Assembly: GCA_023229825.1 (NCBI GenBank)
Contig: JALNYN010000011.1
Span: 1-50,603 of the forward strand
Length of the DNA: 50,603 bases
Direction of reading: 5' to 3'
Source: Minisyncoccota bacterium
Lineage (GTDB): Bacteria; Patescibacteriota; Minisyncoccia; Phycocordibacterales; CAIJYI01
The notes under the pieces were generated by a model. It did not search any database. It saw nothing but the letters and a program-made list of their open reading frames with translations, and was not told the DNA's origin. A program made the translations under genes and the position numbers. The first letter of the stretch is position 1; each line of letters begins with the position of its first letter. Below, one piece after another: positions 33,344-40,993 of this stretch.

Positions 33344-33381
33344 CTGCTGTAAATTCTAGCATATGCTAGAATTTACAGCAG
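33344..33381. repeat. Perfect 38-bp palindrome
   Basis: The left arm CTGCTGTAAATTCTAGCAT is followed directly by its exact reverse complement; no loop. Confidence 0.95.
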
Positions 33382-33393
33382 GCTGGGTTGTGC

Positions 33394-33424
33394 AAAAAAT
33401 CGCACCTGTGAAAAAGTGCGATTT
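33394..33424 (-). terminator. Probable rny terminator
   Basis: On the minus strand AAATCGCAC pairs with GTGCGATTT and a T run follows. It lies about 147 nt after the rny stop. Confidence 0.65.
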
Positions 33425-33450
33425 AGAGCCATTTTTCAAATTAAAAAGGA

Positions 33451-33554
33451 AAAACGAAAAATTAAAAACGACAGTTAAAAAGTAAAAATTTTCCGCAATA
33501 CATCAGTAAGGGTTAAATTTTAATTTTACCTTGTCGTTTTTAATTTTTCGTTTT
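33451..33554. repeat. 23-bp perfect inverted repeat, 58-bp spacer
   Basis: AAAACGAAAAATTAAAAACG (continuing ACA) at 33451-33473 is inverted at 33532-33554. It sits just downstream of the rny stop codon. Confidence 0.85.
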
Positions 33555-33570
33555 AAAATTTAAATTTTTC

Positions 33571-35094
33571 TTATCTCGCGTATTCTACCACTCTAGTCTC
33601 CCGTATCACATTCACCTTGATCTCTCCCGGATATTTGAGTTCATTTTCAACCTTGAGCGCCACTTCTCTGGCGAGACGTTTGGCTTCGAGGTCTGAGATC
33701 GCGTCGGGGAAAACGAAGATACGTATTTCGCGGCCGGCTTGGAGCGCATAGGCTTTTTCAACGCCGGTAAACGAATTGGCGATCCGCTCCAGCTCTTCGA
33801 GTCGTTTGATGTAGTTTTCGACGGAATCGCGTCGCGCACCCGGTCTTCCTCCTGAAATGGCATCGGCGACCTGTACGAGGATCGATTCCATGGTTTCGTA
33901 CGGATATTCTTCGTGATGCGCCTGCATGGCTTTGATAATGCGCTCATCCGCACCGAATTTCTGTAAAATTCTTCGTCCGATATCGACGTGCGTTCCTTGA
34001 ATTTCGTGGTCAACGGCTTTGCCGATGTCATGGAGCAGGGCTCCCGCTTTTGCGATTTGTATATCGGCGCCAAGTTCTGTGGCGAGCATTCCCGCAATAT
34101 GAGACATCTCGATGGAGTGTTGAAGAACATTCTGCCCGTAGCTCGTTCTGAAATGAAGGCGTCCCAAAATAGACACAACGCGCGGATCAAGATTGAAAAC
34201 TCCGCATTCGTATACCGCCTTTTCTCCCTCGCTTTTGATGATCTTATTGATCTCGTTCTTCGCTTTATCAACCATTTCTTCGATCTTCACCGGCTGGATG
34301 CGGCCGTCGGCGATAAGATTCTCGAGAGCGAGCTTGGCGATATTTCGACGGACGGGATCGAAAGCGGAGATGGTGATGGACCCCGGGGTGTCGTCAACAA
34401 TAAGCTCGACGCCGGCAACTCTTTCGAATGCTCGGATATTACGCCCTTCTTTTCCGATGATCTTTCCTTTGATCTCGTCGTTCGGGATAGTGACGGCGGT
34501 CGTCAAAACATCCGAAGAAACGGAATTACCGAGGCGATGGATGGCCGTCGTCAGCATTTCTTTGGCTTTTCTTTCGATCTTTTCCGATCCGGTCATCTCA
34601 AGCTTTTGAATGCGGACGAGAATATCTTCCTCGCTCTGTTTTTCGATCTTCAGAATAAGCTCTTCTTTAGCTTTTTCCGGGGTGAGATTCGCCACACGCG
34701 CCAGATCTTTTTCAACCACCGCTTTCAATGCATCGGTATCCTCGCGAATCTTTTTGATCTCCACGACTTTTTGTTTCAGTCCTTCGACTTCGCGGTCAAT
34801 ATCCTGCTGGCGCTTGTCTAAAAGTTCCTCTTTTTTGATATAGCGATCCTCTGTTTTTTTGAGCGCTTCCTTTTTTTCTTTTTCTTCTTTCTTGAACTCC
34901 TCGAGCTTTTTCTCAACCTCTTTCTCCGCTTTTGTGGTGATCTTCTGAGCATCTTCCTTTGCGTTCAGAAGCATCTGCTTTATCTCCATTTCCATCGATC
35001 CCTTTTTTCCCAGAGAGACCAACAGGCGAAGGTAGTACCCGAAAGCCACACCGGCTAAGGTGATGGCGATGAGCAGCAATATTTGTAATGACAT
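33571..35094 (-). CDS. rny: Ribonuclease Y
   Basis: 507 residues. The N-terminal membrane helix is ILLLIAITLAGVAFGYYL, and a long charged coiled coil (about 30-180) follows. The KH domain has GKIIGKEGRNIRAFE, and the HD domain has the metal motif LLHDIGKAVDHE with AHHEEYP. The C-terminal RNase Y region ends IKVNVIRETRVVEYAR. It initiates mRNA decay at the membrane. The leader carries a small CCTAC/GTAGG hairpin (35124-35136); no clear Shine-Dalgarno. Confidence 0.96.
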   Translation of the reverse strand: MSLQILLLIAITLAGVAFGYYLRLLVSLGKKGSMEMEIKQMLLNAKEDAQKITTKAEKEVEKKLEEFKKEEKEKKEALKKTEDRYIKKEELLDKRQQDIDREVEGLKQKVVEIKKIREDTDALKAVVEKDLARVANLTPEKAKEELILKIEKQSEEDILVRIQKLEMTGSEKIERKAKEMLTTAIHRLGNSVSSDVLTTAVTIPNDEIKGKIIGKEGRNIRAFERVAGVELIVDDTPGSITISAFDPVRRNIAKLALENLIADGRIQPVKIEEMVDKAKNEINKIIKSEGEKAVYECGVFNLDPRVVSILGRLHFRTSYGQNVLQHSIEMSHIAGMLATELGADIQIAKAGALLHDIGKAVDHEIQGTHVDIGRRILQKFGADERIIKAMQAHHEEYPYETMESILVQVADAISGGRPGARRDSVENYIKRLEELERIANSFTGVEKAYALQAGREIRIFVFPDAISDLEAKRLAREVALKVENELKYPGEIKVNVIRETRVVEYAR

Positions 35095-35421
35095 GTGTGG
35101 GTGTTCCGCTCTACGCGAAAACCCCTACCAAGTAGGCGTTTCTATTAGAAGGCTGTATTTATCTAGTGTTTTTCGTAATTGAAATCGCATTGTAAAATTT
35201 GATTGGGGCATTCTTTTGAGCGAAACCTGTATCCGCTGTCCTTCGACGGCGGGAAATTAACTCATAACGAATACTCCGATAATAGCAGAAGAGGGGCGAA
35301 AATGCAATTAAGGCCTCTCCTGTTTCATGTATTGTTGCAACATAGGATTTATTGACAAAATTATTTAAACATAATAAAACTACTTTTGGTAACTCGAGAG
35401 TAAACCGAAAGGAGGTTTATT
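35095..35421. other. Divergent intergenic region rny / unknown gene
   Basis: 327 bp without a gene. It holds the rny leader (minus strand) and the TTGACA promoter and structured leader of the gene at 35422 (plus strand). Confidence 0.6.
35352..35411 (+). promoter_or_regulatory. Promoter plus leader hairpin touching the Shine-Dalgarno
   Basis: TTGACA (35352-35357), 17-bp spacer, TAAAAC (35375-35380). The leader then forms CTTTTGGT ... ACCGAAAG with inner ACTC/GAGT (35383-35411). The right arm includes the first bases of the AAAGGAGG ribosome site. Confidence 0.65.
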
Positions 35422-35886
35422 ATGACACAGTTGACAAAAGGCATGTATGGAAGCGAATTTCACCATTTATCCGAACTATTCGGAATTCATTGCGGACAGA
35501 TGCGTTGTGATAAAAAAATCACTCATAATAGTGGATGGTACAATCGTAACGGTGAAAAATTGGGCTGGGGAGATCTTGATGCTTTGGATTTTCAGCGAAT
35601 TTCGGAAGAGATCGAAGAAGGTGAGACGTTTATCGTTCTCTCGGAACAAGATTCTTTCAGAAATTTTGTGAAAAGATCCGGAGTCATTGGAAGCATTGTG
35701 ACTGTGGATGATGCAGAACAGTGTCCCGGCATTGAATACATGGCCGAGAAGGCGCTGTACGTCATTACTCGAGGGAAATTATATAAAACAAACCGCTACG
35801 ATTCTGGAAATAAAGTTTATCTACAGTATGGGGTGTCGTTCGAGCTCGTGGCATTGGGTGAGATGAAAAAACTCATTCTTTCCTGA
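35422..35886 (+). CDS. Protein of unknown function
   Basis: 154 residues, soluble. It has Cys-containing HCGQMRCDKK near residue 25, an acidic helix DALDFQRISEEIEEGE and a beta-rich C-terminal half. It follows a strong GGAGG site behind a leader hairpin, which may regulate translation. It ends in a strong terminator. I recognise no family. Confidence 0.6.
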   Translation: MTQLTKGMYGSEFHHLSELFGIHCGQMRCDKKITHNSGWYNRNGEKLGWGDLDALDFQRISEEIEEGETFIVLSEQDSFRNFVKRSGVIGSIVTVDDAEQCPGIEYMAEKALYVITRGKLYKTNRYDSGNKVYLQYGVSFELVALGEMKKLILS

Positions 35887-35902
35887 CTGCACCATTATGT
35901 CG

Positions 35903-35934
35903 AAAAGCCGCGAGATGTCGCGGCTTTCTTTTTA
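35903..35934. terminator. Bidirectional terminator
   Basis: AAAGCCGCGA-GATG-TCGCGGCTTT with T runs; separates genes ending at 35886 (+) and 35939 (-). Confidence 0.9.
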
Positions 35935-35938
35935 AAAA

Positions 35939-36526
35939 TTACCCTTTCGCTTTCGGATGAAAGACATTGTCGACGATACCGTAGGTTTTTCCTTCCTCCG
36001 CGCTCATATAATAGTCTCTGTCTGAGTCTTTGGTGAGCTGGGCGAGGGTCTTTTTGGTGTTTTTGGCGAGGATCTTGTTGAGATTCTCTTTGGTTTTCAG
36101 GATATGCCGGGCGGTGATCTCGATGTCGGATGCTTGGCCTTCGGCGCCTCCCATGACCTGATGGATCATGATCTCGGCGTTCGGGAGAGCAAATCGCTTT
36201 CCCTTGGCTCCGGAAGAGAGAAGTACCGCGCCCATTGAAGCGGCGATACCGACACAAATTGTGGAAACATCGGGTTTGATGTGTTCCATGGTGTCGTAAA
36301 TGGCGAGACCTGCGGTGACAGAACCTCCGGGGCTATTGATGTAGAGCGAGATGTCTTTTTTTGGATCTTCGGCTTCAAGGAAGAGAAGCTGGGCGATGAC
36401 GATGTTTGCCATATAGTCGTCGATCGGACCGGCGAGGAAAACAATACGCTCACGCAGGAGGCGAGAGTAGATGTCGTAGGCGCGCTCGCCGAATTGTGAT
36501 TTTTCTATGACGGTTGGAATTAGCAT
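35939..36526 (-). CDS. clpP: ATP-dependent Clp protease proteolytic subunit
   Basis: 195 residues. The catalytic triad is visible: Ser in CVGIAASMGAVLL, His in AEIMIHQVMGG and Asp in TKDSDRDYYMS. The oligomer region SLYINSPGGSVTAGLAIYDT is intact. The usual tetradecameric peptidase is expected, but no clpX or clpA is nearby. Four tandem AGCTTTT heptamers abut the start codon. Confidence 0.97.
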   Translation of the reverse strand: MLIPTVIEKSQFGERAYDIYSRLLRERIVFLAGPIDDYMANIVIAQLLFLEAEDPKKDISLYINSPGGSVTAGLAIYDTMEHIKPDVSTICVGIAASMGAVLLSSGAKGKRFALPNAEIMIHQVMGGAEGQASDIEITARHILKTKENLNKILAKNTKKTLAQLTKDSDRDYYMSAEEGKTYGIVDNVFHPKAKG

Positions 36527-36554
36527 AGCTTTTAGCTTTTAGCTTTTAGCTTTT
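36527..36554. repeat. Four tandem AGCTTTT heptamers directly upstream of clpP
   Basis: Exact 7-bp repeats, four copies, ending at the base before the clpP ATG. A decayed version lies in the same position before nusA (50310-50337). Confidence 0.9.
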
Positions 36555-36643
36555 AGACGACAGACGGTAACGTAATGTCTATAAGCTATAACCTATCAGC
36601 TCGTTTATAAATAATGGCACCAGTATACCACAAGAGGAGTCAC

Positions 36644-36672
36644 TTGACAATAGCATGTAATCTTGGTACGCT
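36644..36672 (+). promoter_or_regulatory. Promoter of the 59-residue membrane protein
   Basis: TTGACA (36644-36649), 17-bp spacer, TACGCT (36667-36672). Confidence 0.65.
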
Positions 36673-36709
36673 ACGAACAGACAATTGTGTTATTTAGAAG
36701 GTGATGACT

Positions 36710-36889
36710 ATGTGGATCATATTTTTTATTACCGTGTTAAGTTCTGTCGGACTTCTCGTGCGAGCTTGCGTTATTGAAGCCAGCATGGGATTCGGCCCCG
36801 CTCTTTTCTGGGCATTGCCCGGTTTTGCCGGTGCCGTAGGCTCGCTCTACCTCTACTGGGTATTGGTTTGGCTGCCGATCTTTACTTAA
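36710..36889 (+). CDS. Very small membrane protein
   Basis: 59 residues with two hydrophobic segments (WIIFFITVLSSVGLLVRACV and LFWALPGFAGAVGSLYLYWV). AAGG lies 8 nt before the chosen ATG; an ATG 6 bases upstream is also possible. It has its own promoter and terminator, which supports a real gene. Function unknown. Confidence 0.6.
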   Translation: MWIIFFITVLSSVGLLVRACVIEASMGFGPALFWALPGFAGAVGSLYLYWVLVWLPIFT

Positions 36890-36898
36890 AACACGCGT

Positions 36899-36930
36899 TC
36901 GCCCATTCTCGCATGAGGATGGGCGATTTT
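36899..36930 (+). terminator. Intrinsic terminator
   Basis: TCGCCCAT ... ATGGGCGA stem, 12-nt loop, then ATTTTATT. Confidence 0.75.
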
Positions 36931-36931
36931 A

Positions 36932-36960
36932 TTGACAATAAAGGCTAAATCTGGTAGGGT
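36932..36960 (+). promoter_or_regulatory. Malic enzyme promoter
   Basis: TTGACA (36932-36937), 17-bp spacer, TAGGGT (36955-36960). It begins 2 bp after the preceding terminator. Confidence 0.65.
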
Positions 36961-37027
36961 GTACACGGATTCCATTGATTTTTATGGAAAAAATCGACCA
37001 TTGTCACACAAAGGAGGACATCAACAC

Positions 37028-38212
37028 ATGAAAGAAACCTCTGAAAGATCTCTCGCGCTCCATTTGGAGCTTGGGGGAAAAATTGAAACCGGACTCAGAC
37101 ATCGGATTCATAACCCTGACGACCTTTCGCTTTTATACACGCCGGGAGTGGCGGCGGTTTGTACCGCCATCGGCAACGATAAGGCACTCGCTCGCAAATT
37201 AACCATCAAAGGGAAATACGTTGCGATCGTATCCGACGGATCAGCGATCCTCGGACTGGGCGATCTCGGAGCTGAAGCCGCACTGCCGGTGATGGAAGGA
37301 AAAGCCGTTCTCTTTAAACAGCTCGGCGGAGTGGATGCATTTCCGTTGTGCGTTGAGGCGCATGATGTTGAAGATATCGTGAGACTTGTTAAACAGGTTG
37401 CACCGAACTTCGGCGGCATCAACCTCGAAGATATATCCGCACCGCGGTGTTTCGAGATCGAACGCCGTTTAAAACAAGAGCTGGACATTCCCGTCATGCA
37501 TGATGATCAGTGGGGAACGGCGACTATTGTTCTTGCGGGTCTCATCAATGCATTACATCTGCGCCATCTTGATAAAGAAAAAGCGGAAGTGGTCGTGAAC
37601 GGTGCCGGCGCCGCCGGTCTGGCGATCGCAAAATTGCTGCTCGCATACGGGTTCAAAAACATTATTATTGTCGATACAAAAGGCGCGATATATGAAGGCC
37701 GTCCCGATCTCCGTTTTGAGGGAGAGTATCAAGAGAAATATCTCATCGCTCAAAAGACAAACCGCTTTTACGAAAAAGGCAATCTTGCGGAGGCGGTTCA
37801 TGGCGCTGATATTTTTATAGGAGTTTCCGCTCCGAACATTCTTTCGGCGGAGATGGTTCAAAGCATGAACGATCGTCCGATCATTTTTGCGCTCTCCAAT
37901 CCTATTCCCGAGGTCATGCCGGACGTCGCACACGAAGCGGGAGCTTTTATTGTTGCCACGGGCAGTTCTCAATTTCCGAATCAATGTAATAATTGCTTGG
38001 TCTTTCCGGGAGTATTCCGCGGGGCGTTGGAACACGACATCCTCCAGATCACGGAAGGAATGCTTATTTGCGTAGCGGAAGCGATCGCAGGTATAGTAGA
38101 ACATCCGACGGTGAAGAGAATTCTTCCTTTGGCTCTTGATCGGCACGTCCCGATCGTTATTGCGGATGCTATCGGCAAATGTGAAGCGAGCGTATGCCGC
38201 ACGGGAGTATAA
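37028..38212 (+). CDS. NAD(P)-dependent malic enzyme (short bacterial type)
   Basis: 394 residues, the length of two-domain bacterial malic enzymes. SLLYTPGVAAVC holds the catalytic Tyr, GKYVAIVSDGSAILGLGD the Lys-proximal loop, and MHDDQWGTATIVLAGL the metal-binding Asp pair. VNGAGAAGLAIAKLL is the Rossmann loop and FALSNPIPEVMPD the C-terminal signature. It decarboxylates malate to pyruvate. An AAGGAGG site lies 10 nt before the ATG. It pairs logically with the MatC-like permease at 2.8 kb. Confidence 0.95.
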   Translation: MKETSERSLALHLELGGKIETGLRHRIHNPDDLSLLYTPGVAAVCTAIGNDKALARKLTIKGKYVAIVSDGSAILGLGDLGAEAALPVMEGKAVLFKQLGGVDAFPLCVEAHDVEDIVRLVKQVAPNFGGINLEDISAPRCFEIERRLKQELDIPVMHDDQWGTATIVLAGLINALHLRHLDKEKAEVVVNGAGAAGLAIAKLLLAYGFKNIIIVDTKGAIYEGRPDLRFEGEYQEKYLIAQKTNRFYEKGNLAEAVHGADIFIGVSAPNILSAEMVQSMNDRPIIFALSNPIPEVMPDVAHEAGAFIVATGSSQFPNQCNNCLVFPGVFRGALEHDILQITEGMLICVAEAIAGIVEHPTVKRILPLALDRHVPIVIADAIGKCEASVCRTGV

Positions 38213-38215
38213 CAT

Positions 38216-38350
38216 ATGATTTTACAGTTATTGACCTTTCTGGTTTTTTTAGTGATCGCCAGCGGAGCAGTGTTTTATTTTTTGTTTAGGATCGGTCCTC
38301 CTGACTCGGTCGCTGCAAAGAAAAAATGGCTTCAAAAAAAGAAGAAATAA
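38216..38350 (+). CDS. 44-residue single-span membrane protein
   Basis: It starts 3 bp after the malic enzyme stop. A hydrophobic segment LLTFLVFLVIASGAVFYFLF is followed by RIGPPDS and a Lys-rich tail ending KKKK. Its close spacing and position before the operon terminator argue that it is a real cotranslated gene. The positive tail should stay in the cytoplasm. Function unknown. Confidence 0.6.
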   Translation: MILQLLTFLVFLVIASGAVFYFLFRIGPPDSVAAKKKWLQKKKK

Positions 38351-38359
38351 CTTTTAGCA

Positions 38360-38392
38360 AAACTCACGCCCTTTCGGGAGCGTGAGTTTTTT
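38360..38392. terminator. Bidirectional terminator
   Basis: AACTCACGC ... GCGTGAGTT with T run; ends the malic enzyme operon and lies after the tig stop on the other strand. Confidence 0.85.
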
Positions 38393-38399
38393 ATTCAAA

Positions 38400-38437
38400 G
38401 CCTGCCCTGCGTAGCTTTTAGCGAAGCGGGGGTGTCT
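38400..38437. repeat. Repeat element overlapping the tig stop codon
   Basis: Contains CGTAGCTTTTAGCGAAG, closely matching CGTAGCTTTAGCGAAG at 14024-14039. The tig TAA stop (38418-38420) lies inside it, so the last few tig codons come from the element. Confidence 0.6.
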
Positions 38438-39458
38438 CCAAAAATTCCAGCACTTTCTCGTTCGTCATGACCATATCGACATATGAGCGGGTTCGTTCGC
38501 TGTCGGCATCGGGGTAGTGTTCGATGATATGTGCGATCTCTTTTTCCAGTTTTTCTTTTTCCGGAGCAAGTTTTTCCGTATCAGCGATCTTATTCAAGAT
38601 CAGCTGGGTCTTTGCTCTCGACTCGGCGTCTTTCTGCCATTCTTTGCGCATATCTTCCTCCGTTTTTTTCAGGTGTTTCAGATAATCTTCAAATTTGATC
38701 CCCATTTGCGAAACGTCATGCTTGAATTGGGCGACCATTGTGTTGAGTTCGCTCTCGATCAAAATATCGGGAAGCTCCGCTTTTGTCTCATCGCTGATCC
38801 CCTTAATGACTTCCATGCGCCGCTTCTCTTTTGCTTGCTGCTCTTTTTCCTTTGTCATATTGTCTTTGAGCAGTTTTTTCAGGTCGTCGATGGTTTTGAA
38901 ATCGCCCAGAGATTTGAGAAATTCTTCGTCGATCTTCGGCAGATCTTCCTCTTTGATGTCTTTCAGTTCTTCCGGGTTTTTTCCGGTCCGCTGTTTTCGG
39001 ATATTCATTACGACCTCTTCAACCTCTTTGTCTTCAACCGTAATTTTTATCGGATCCTTTGTGATCTTTCCGGCGATCTTTTTGTAGTCGGGGAGAGAGA
39101 GTTCGGGAACGACGGCGGTCGTTATTTTAAACTCGAACGGATTATCCTTAGCCAGCTTTAGAATTCCGATCGTCGGACGACCGATGACGTCGAGCTTGTT
39201 TCCCATGATGATCTCCGGGTATCGCGAGTCGATCGCGATCTCCGCCATTTCTTCAAGAATGGTCATCTCTCCGACCGCCGTTTTGAGCGTCGCCTCGGGA
39301 ATGTGCCCCTTGCGAAATCCCGGCAGCTCGGCATGCTCCGCCAAATGCTTCATCGCTTTCGCGCGAAACGATTCAAATTCCTCCGATTCAATGGTGCCCA
39401 TGATCTCAACCAGGGACTTCGGTAATTTTTTTATTTCGATTTTCATGCGATTAAGCAT
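38418..39458 (-). CDS. tig: Trigger factor lacking the PPIase domain
   Basis: 346 residues, versus about 430 in full-length proteins. The N-terminal ribosome-binding domain is intact (PGFRKGHIP holds the FRK ribosome-docking loop). After VVPELSLPDYKKIAGKI the chain passes within about 50 residues to DEEFLKSLG, which in full-length proteins follows the FKBP domain, so the FKBP-type PPIase is absent. The helical C-terminal chaperone arms are kept. It acts on nascent chains at the tunnel exit. The start is supported by TAAAAT 6 nt upstream. Confidence 0.93.
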   Translation of the reverse strand: MLNRMKIEIKKLPKSLVEIMGTIESEEFESFRAKAMKHLAEHAELPGFRKGHIPEATLKTAVGEMTILEEMAEIAIDSRYPEIIMGNKLDVIGRPTIGILKLAKDNPFEFKITTAVVPELSLPDYKKIAGKITKDPIKITVEDKEVEEVVMNIRKQRTGKNPEELKDIKEEDLPKIDEEFLKSLGDFKTIDDLKKLLKDNMTKEKEQQAKEKRRMEVIKGISDETKAELPDILIESELNTMVAQFKHDVSQMGIKFEDYLKHLKKTEEDMRKEWQKDAESRAKTQLILNKIADTEKLAPEKEKLEKEIAHIIEHYPDADSERTRSYVDMVMTNEKVLEFLETPPLR

Positions 39459-39785
39459 ATAGATATTTTAACGATTTGTCAAAAAGTTCCGTTCGCCGTT
39501 TCGTCCTTTTTCCTTTTTCGGTGGGCGCACCGAAGGATGAGGCTGCGGCCTCATAACCCGGGAAAAGGACGAAACGGCTCACTCCACGATGGAACTAAAA
39601 CGTATGTTTGATGTGCTTTTGTACTTTTTTAATGAACACACCAAAAGATTGGAGCACATGCCCATAACCCGGGAAAAGGACGAAACGGCTCACTCCACAG
39701 GAGAGAAAAAAATTCTCCCCGTTTACAAGAGAGAATTTTTCGTCGTGACTTTATGGACTTTTGACTTTCGACTTTGTGACTTCGT
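39459..39785. repeat. Intergenic region with 36-bp direct repeat and inverted copy
   Basis: 39552-39587 and 39663-39698 are identical 36-bp repeats (core GGGAAAAGGACGAAACGGCT). The inverse, GCCGTTTCGTCC, is at about 39497. The pair can fold into a large hairpin enclosing TTCGGTGGGCGCACCGAA and GAGGCTGCGGCCTC substems. It lies between two minus-strand genes. No coding frame is convincing. Confidence 0.8.
39706..39740 (-). terminator. Terminator of the 115-residue membrane protein gene
   Basis: On the minus strand AAAAATTCTC pairs with GAGAATTTTT, followed by more T. 46 nt after the stop at 39786. Confidence 0.75.
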
Positions 39786-40133
39786 CTATATCGCCTGAAT
39801 GTCCGCGTCGATATTGTCGAGGTTGGTGACGTTGAGGTCGCTTTCGATACTGGCGGTTTCGTCGGAAGGACTTTGTGCGCCGAGTTGTTCGATGGAGGCA
39901 TTAGCGGCGGCGGTTTCTTGAGCCGCTTGCTGTTCTTCCGTCGGGGGGGTGAGTTTTTGTTCGATCTTCGGCTGAATATTGGAGTTCCAGATGTAAAGGC
40001 CGCCGAGAACGAGAATGATAACAACTATGATCGTTCCGATAAGAGCGCCGGATGATCTCGGGGCTACTTGCGGAGGAGTTTGCATCGGCGGCATATTTTC
40101 TGCCGTCGTCGGTTCAATATTTTCGTTTTCCAT
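39786..40133 (-). CDS. Small single-span membrane protein with acidic tail
   Basis: 115 residues. A Pro/Glu-rich cytoplasmic N-terminus leads into one helix (ALIGTIIVVIILVLGGLYIW), then a Gln/Ala/Glu-rich outside tail ending in an Asp-rich stretch. The design is common among unassigned membrane proteins of this kind of genome. Function unknown. Confidence 0.65.
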   Translation of the reverse strand: MENENIEPTTAENMPPMQTPPQVAPRSSGALIGTIIVVIILVLGGLYIWNSNIQPKIEQKLTPPTEEQQAAQETAAANASIEQLGAQSPSDETASIESDLNVTNLDNIDADIQAI

Positions 40134-40171
40134 ACTATTTTAAAAAATGATTAGATTTGTAAATTATTTTT

Positions 40172-40888
40172 TTATTGAACCTCCTCCGTGGTAGTGGCTT
40201 TTTTCATTCCTTCTTTTCCTTTCAATTCTCTAATAACGGATACAAGCGCTTCTTTTGCTGCCTTAAGGGATTCTTTTGCAGATCTTGCGAGCTCTTTGAT
40301 CTGTTTCATGCTTTCTCCCATGATGTTGGGTGTTGTACTTGCCGTTGCTGCGGAGGTTTGGATCGTTGCGATGTTCGTTTTTACCGATGCGACCGCATTT
40401 TTCGCATCCGCGATCTTTTGTCGAGCGATGACGAGATCCGCTTTTGCTTTTACCGTGTCTCCGCTATTCGTATCGATCTTCGCAATGCGTGAATCGATAC
40501 GAACGGCGATCTTTTCAAGACGCGCGATGGCCGCTTCAAGAACTCTCACGGTATTATCTGCCGTTCTCTTGAGTATTGATATCTTCTTGGCATCAAAATT
40601 GCTTCTCATCTCATTCTTGGTGTCTTGTATTTTTTCGCGGGCGGACTGAATTTTTTCTTGGAGATTCGCGCGCGTTGTCGATGCTTTATTGCGCATTGCG
40701 TTCTCCTCTTCGCGCAGCTTTTCTTTTGTTGAGGATGCTTTTGCTCGAAGCGCGTCGGCTTTTTGTCGAAGAAGCTCCATTTTTGTCGGGGTCGGCGCGG
40801 TCCCCGTATTTGATGTTGTTTGCGCAAAAGCGAACGGCGTCGTCATAATAACGGCAAGCGCGATCGCGGTGATCTTTATTGGTTTCAT
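40172..40888 (-). CDS. Secreted coiled-coil protein
   Basis: 238 residues with a clear cleavable signal peptide (MKPIKITAIALAVIMTTPFA, cleavage near FAFAQ). A long Ala/Lys/Glu/Arg-rich helix rich in heptads follows (about 38-130 and 195-230). Likely an extracellular or envelope structural protein. A TATACT box at the minus-strand position 40932-40937 gives a leader of about 40 nt. No family recognised. Confidence 0.7.
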   Translation of the reverse strand: MKPIKITAIALAVIMTTPFAFAQTTSNTGTAPTPTKMELLRQKADALRAKASSTKEKLREEENAMRNKASTTRANLQEKIQSAREKIQDTKNEMRSNFDAKKISILKRTADNTVRVLEAAIARLEKIAVRIDSRIAKIDTNSGDTVKAKADLVIARQKIADAKNAVASVKTNIATIQTSAATASTTPNIMGESMKQIKELARSAKESLKAAKEALVSVIRELKGKEGMKKATTTEEVQ

Positions 40889-40945
40889 TTTTTGAAAAAG
40901 TAACTTCTAATAAATGCGTACTCCTCTTTAGAGTATACACCAAAA

Positions 40946-40967
40946 CCCCCGGCATTTCTGTCGGGGG
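40946..40967 (-). terminator. hppA terminator
   Basis: On the minus strand CCCCCG...CGGGGG followed by TTTTGG. Confidence 0.8.
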
Positions 40968-40993
40968 CTGTTGATAACCATATGGGTCATTTT

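Larger units (their letters stand above)
33138..33570. other. 433-bp intergenic region with palindrome, terminator and inverted repeat
   Basis: No gene. It contains the hup upstream region, a perfect 38-bp palindrome (33344-33381), an rny terminator hairpin (33394-33424) and a 23-bp perfect inverted repeat (33451-33473 with 33532-33554) that could fold into a roughly 100-nt structure at the 3' end of the rny transcript. Confidence 0.7.

Noticed and set aside
40172..40888. Plus-strand frames over the coiled-coil secreted protein
   Set aside because: The minus-strand frame has a signal peptide and heptad repeats; the opposite frames are shadows of its repetitive codons.
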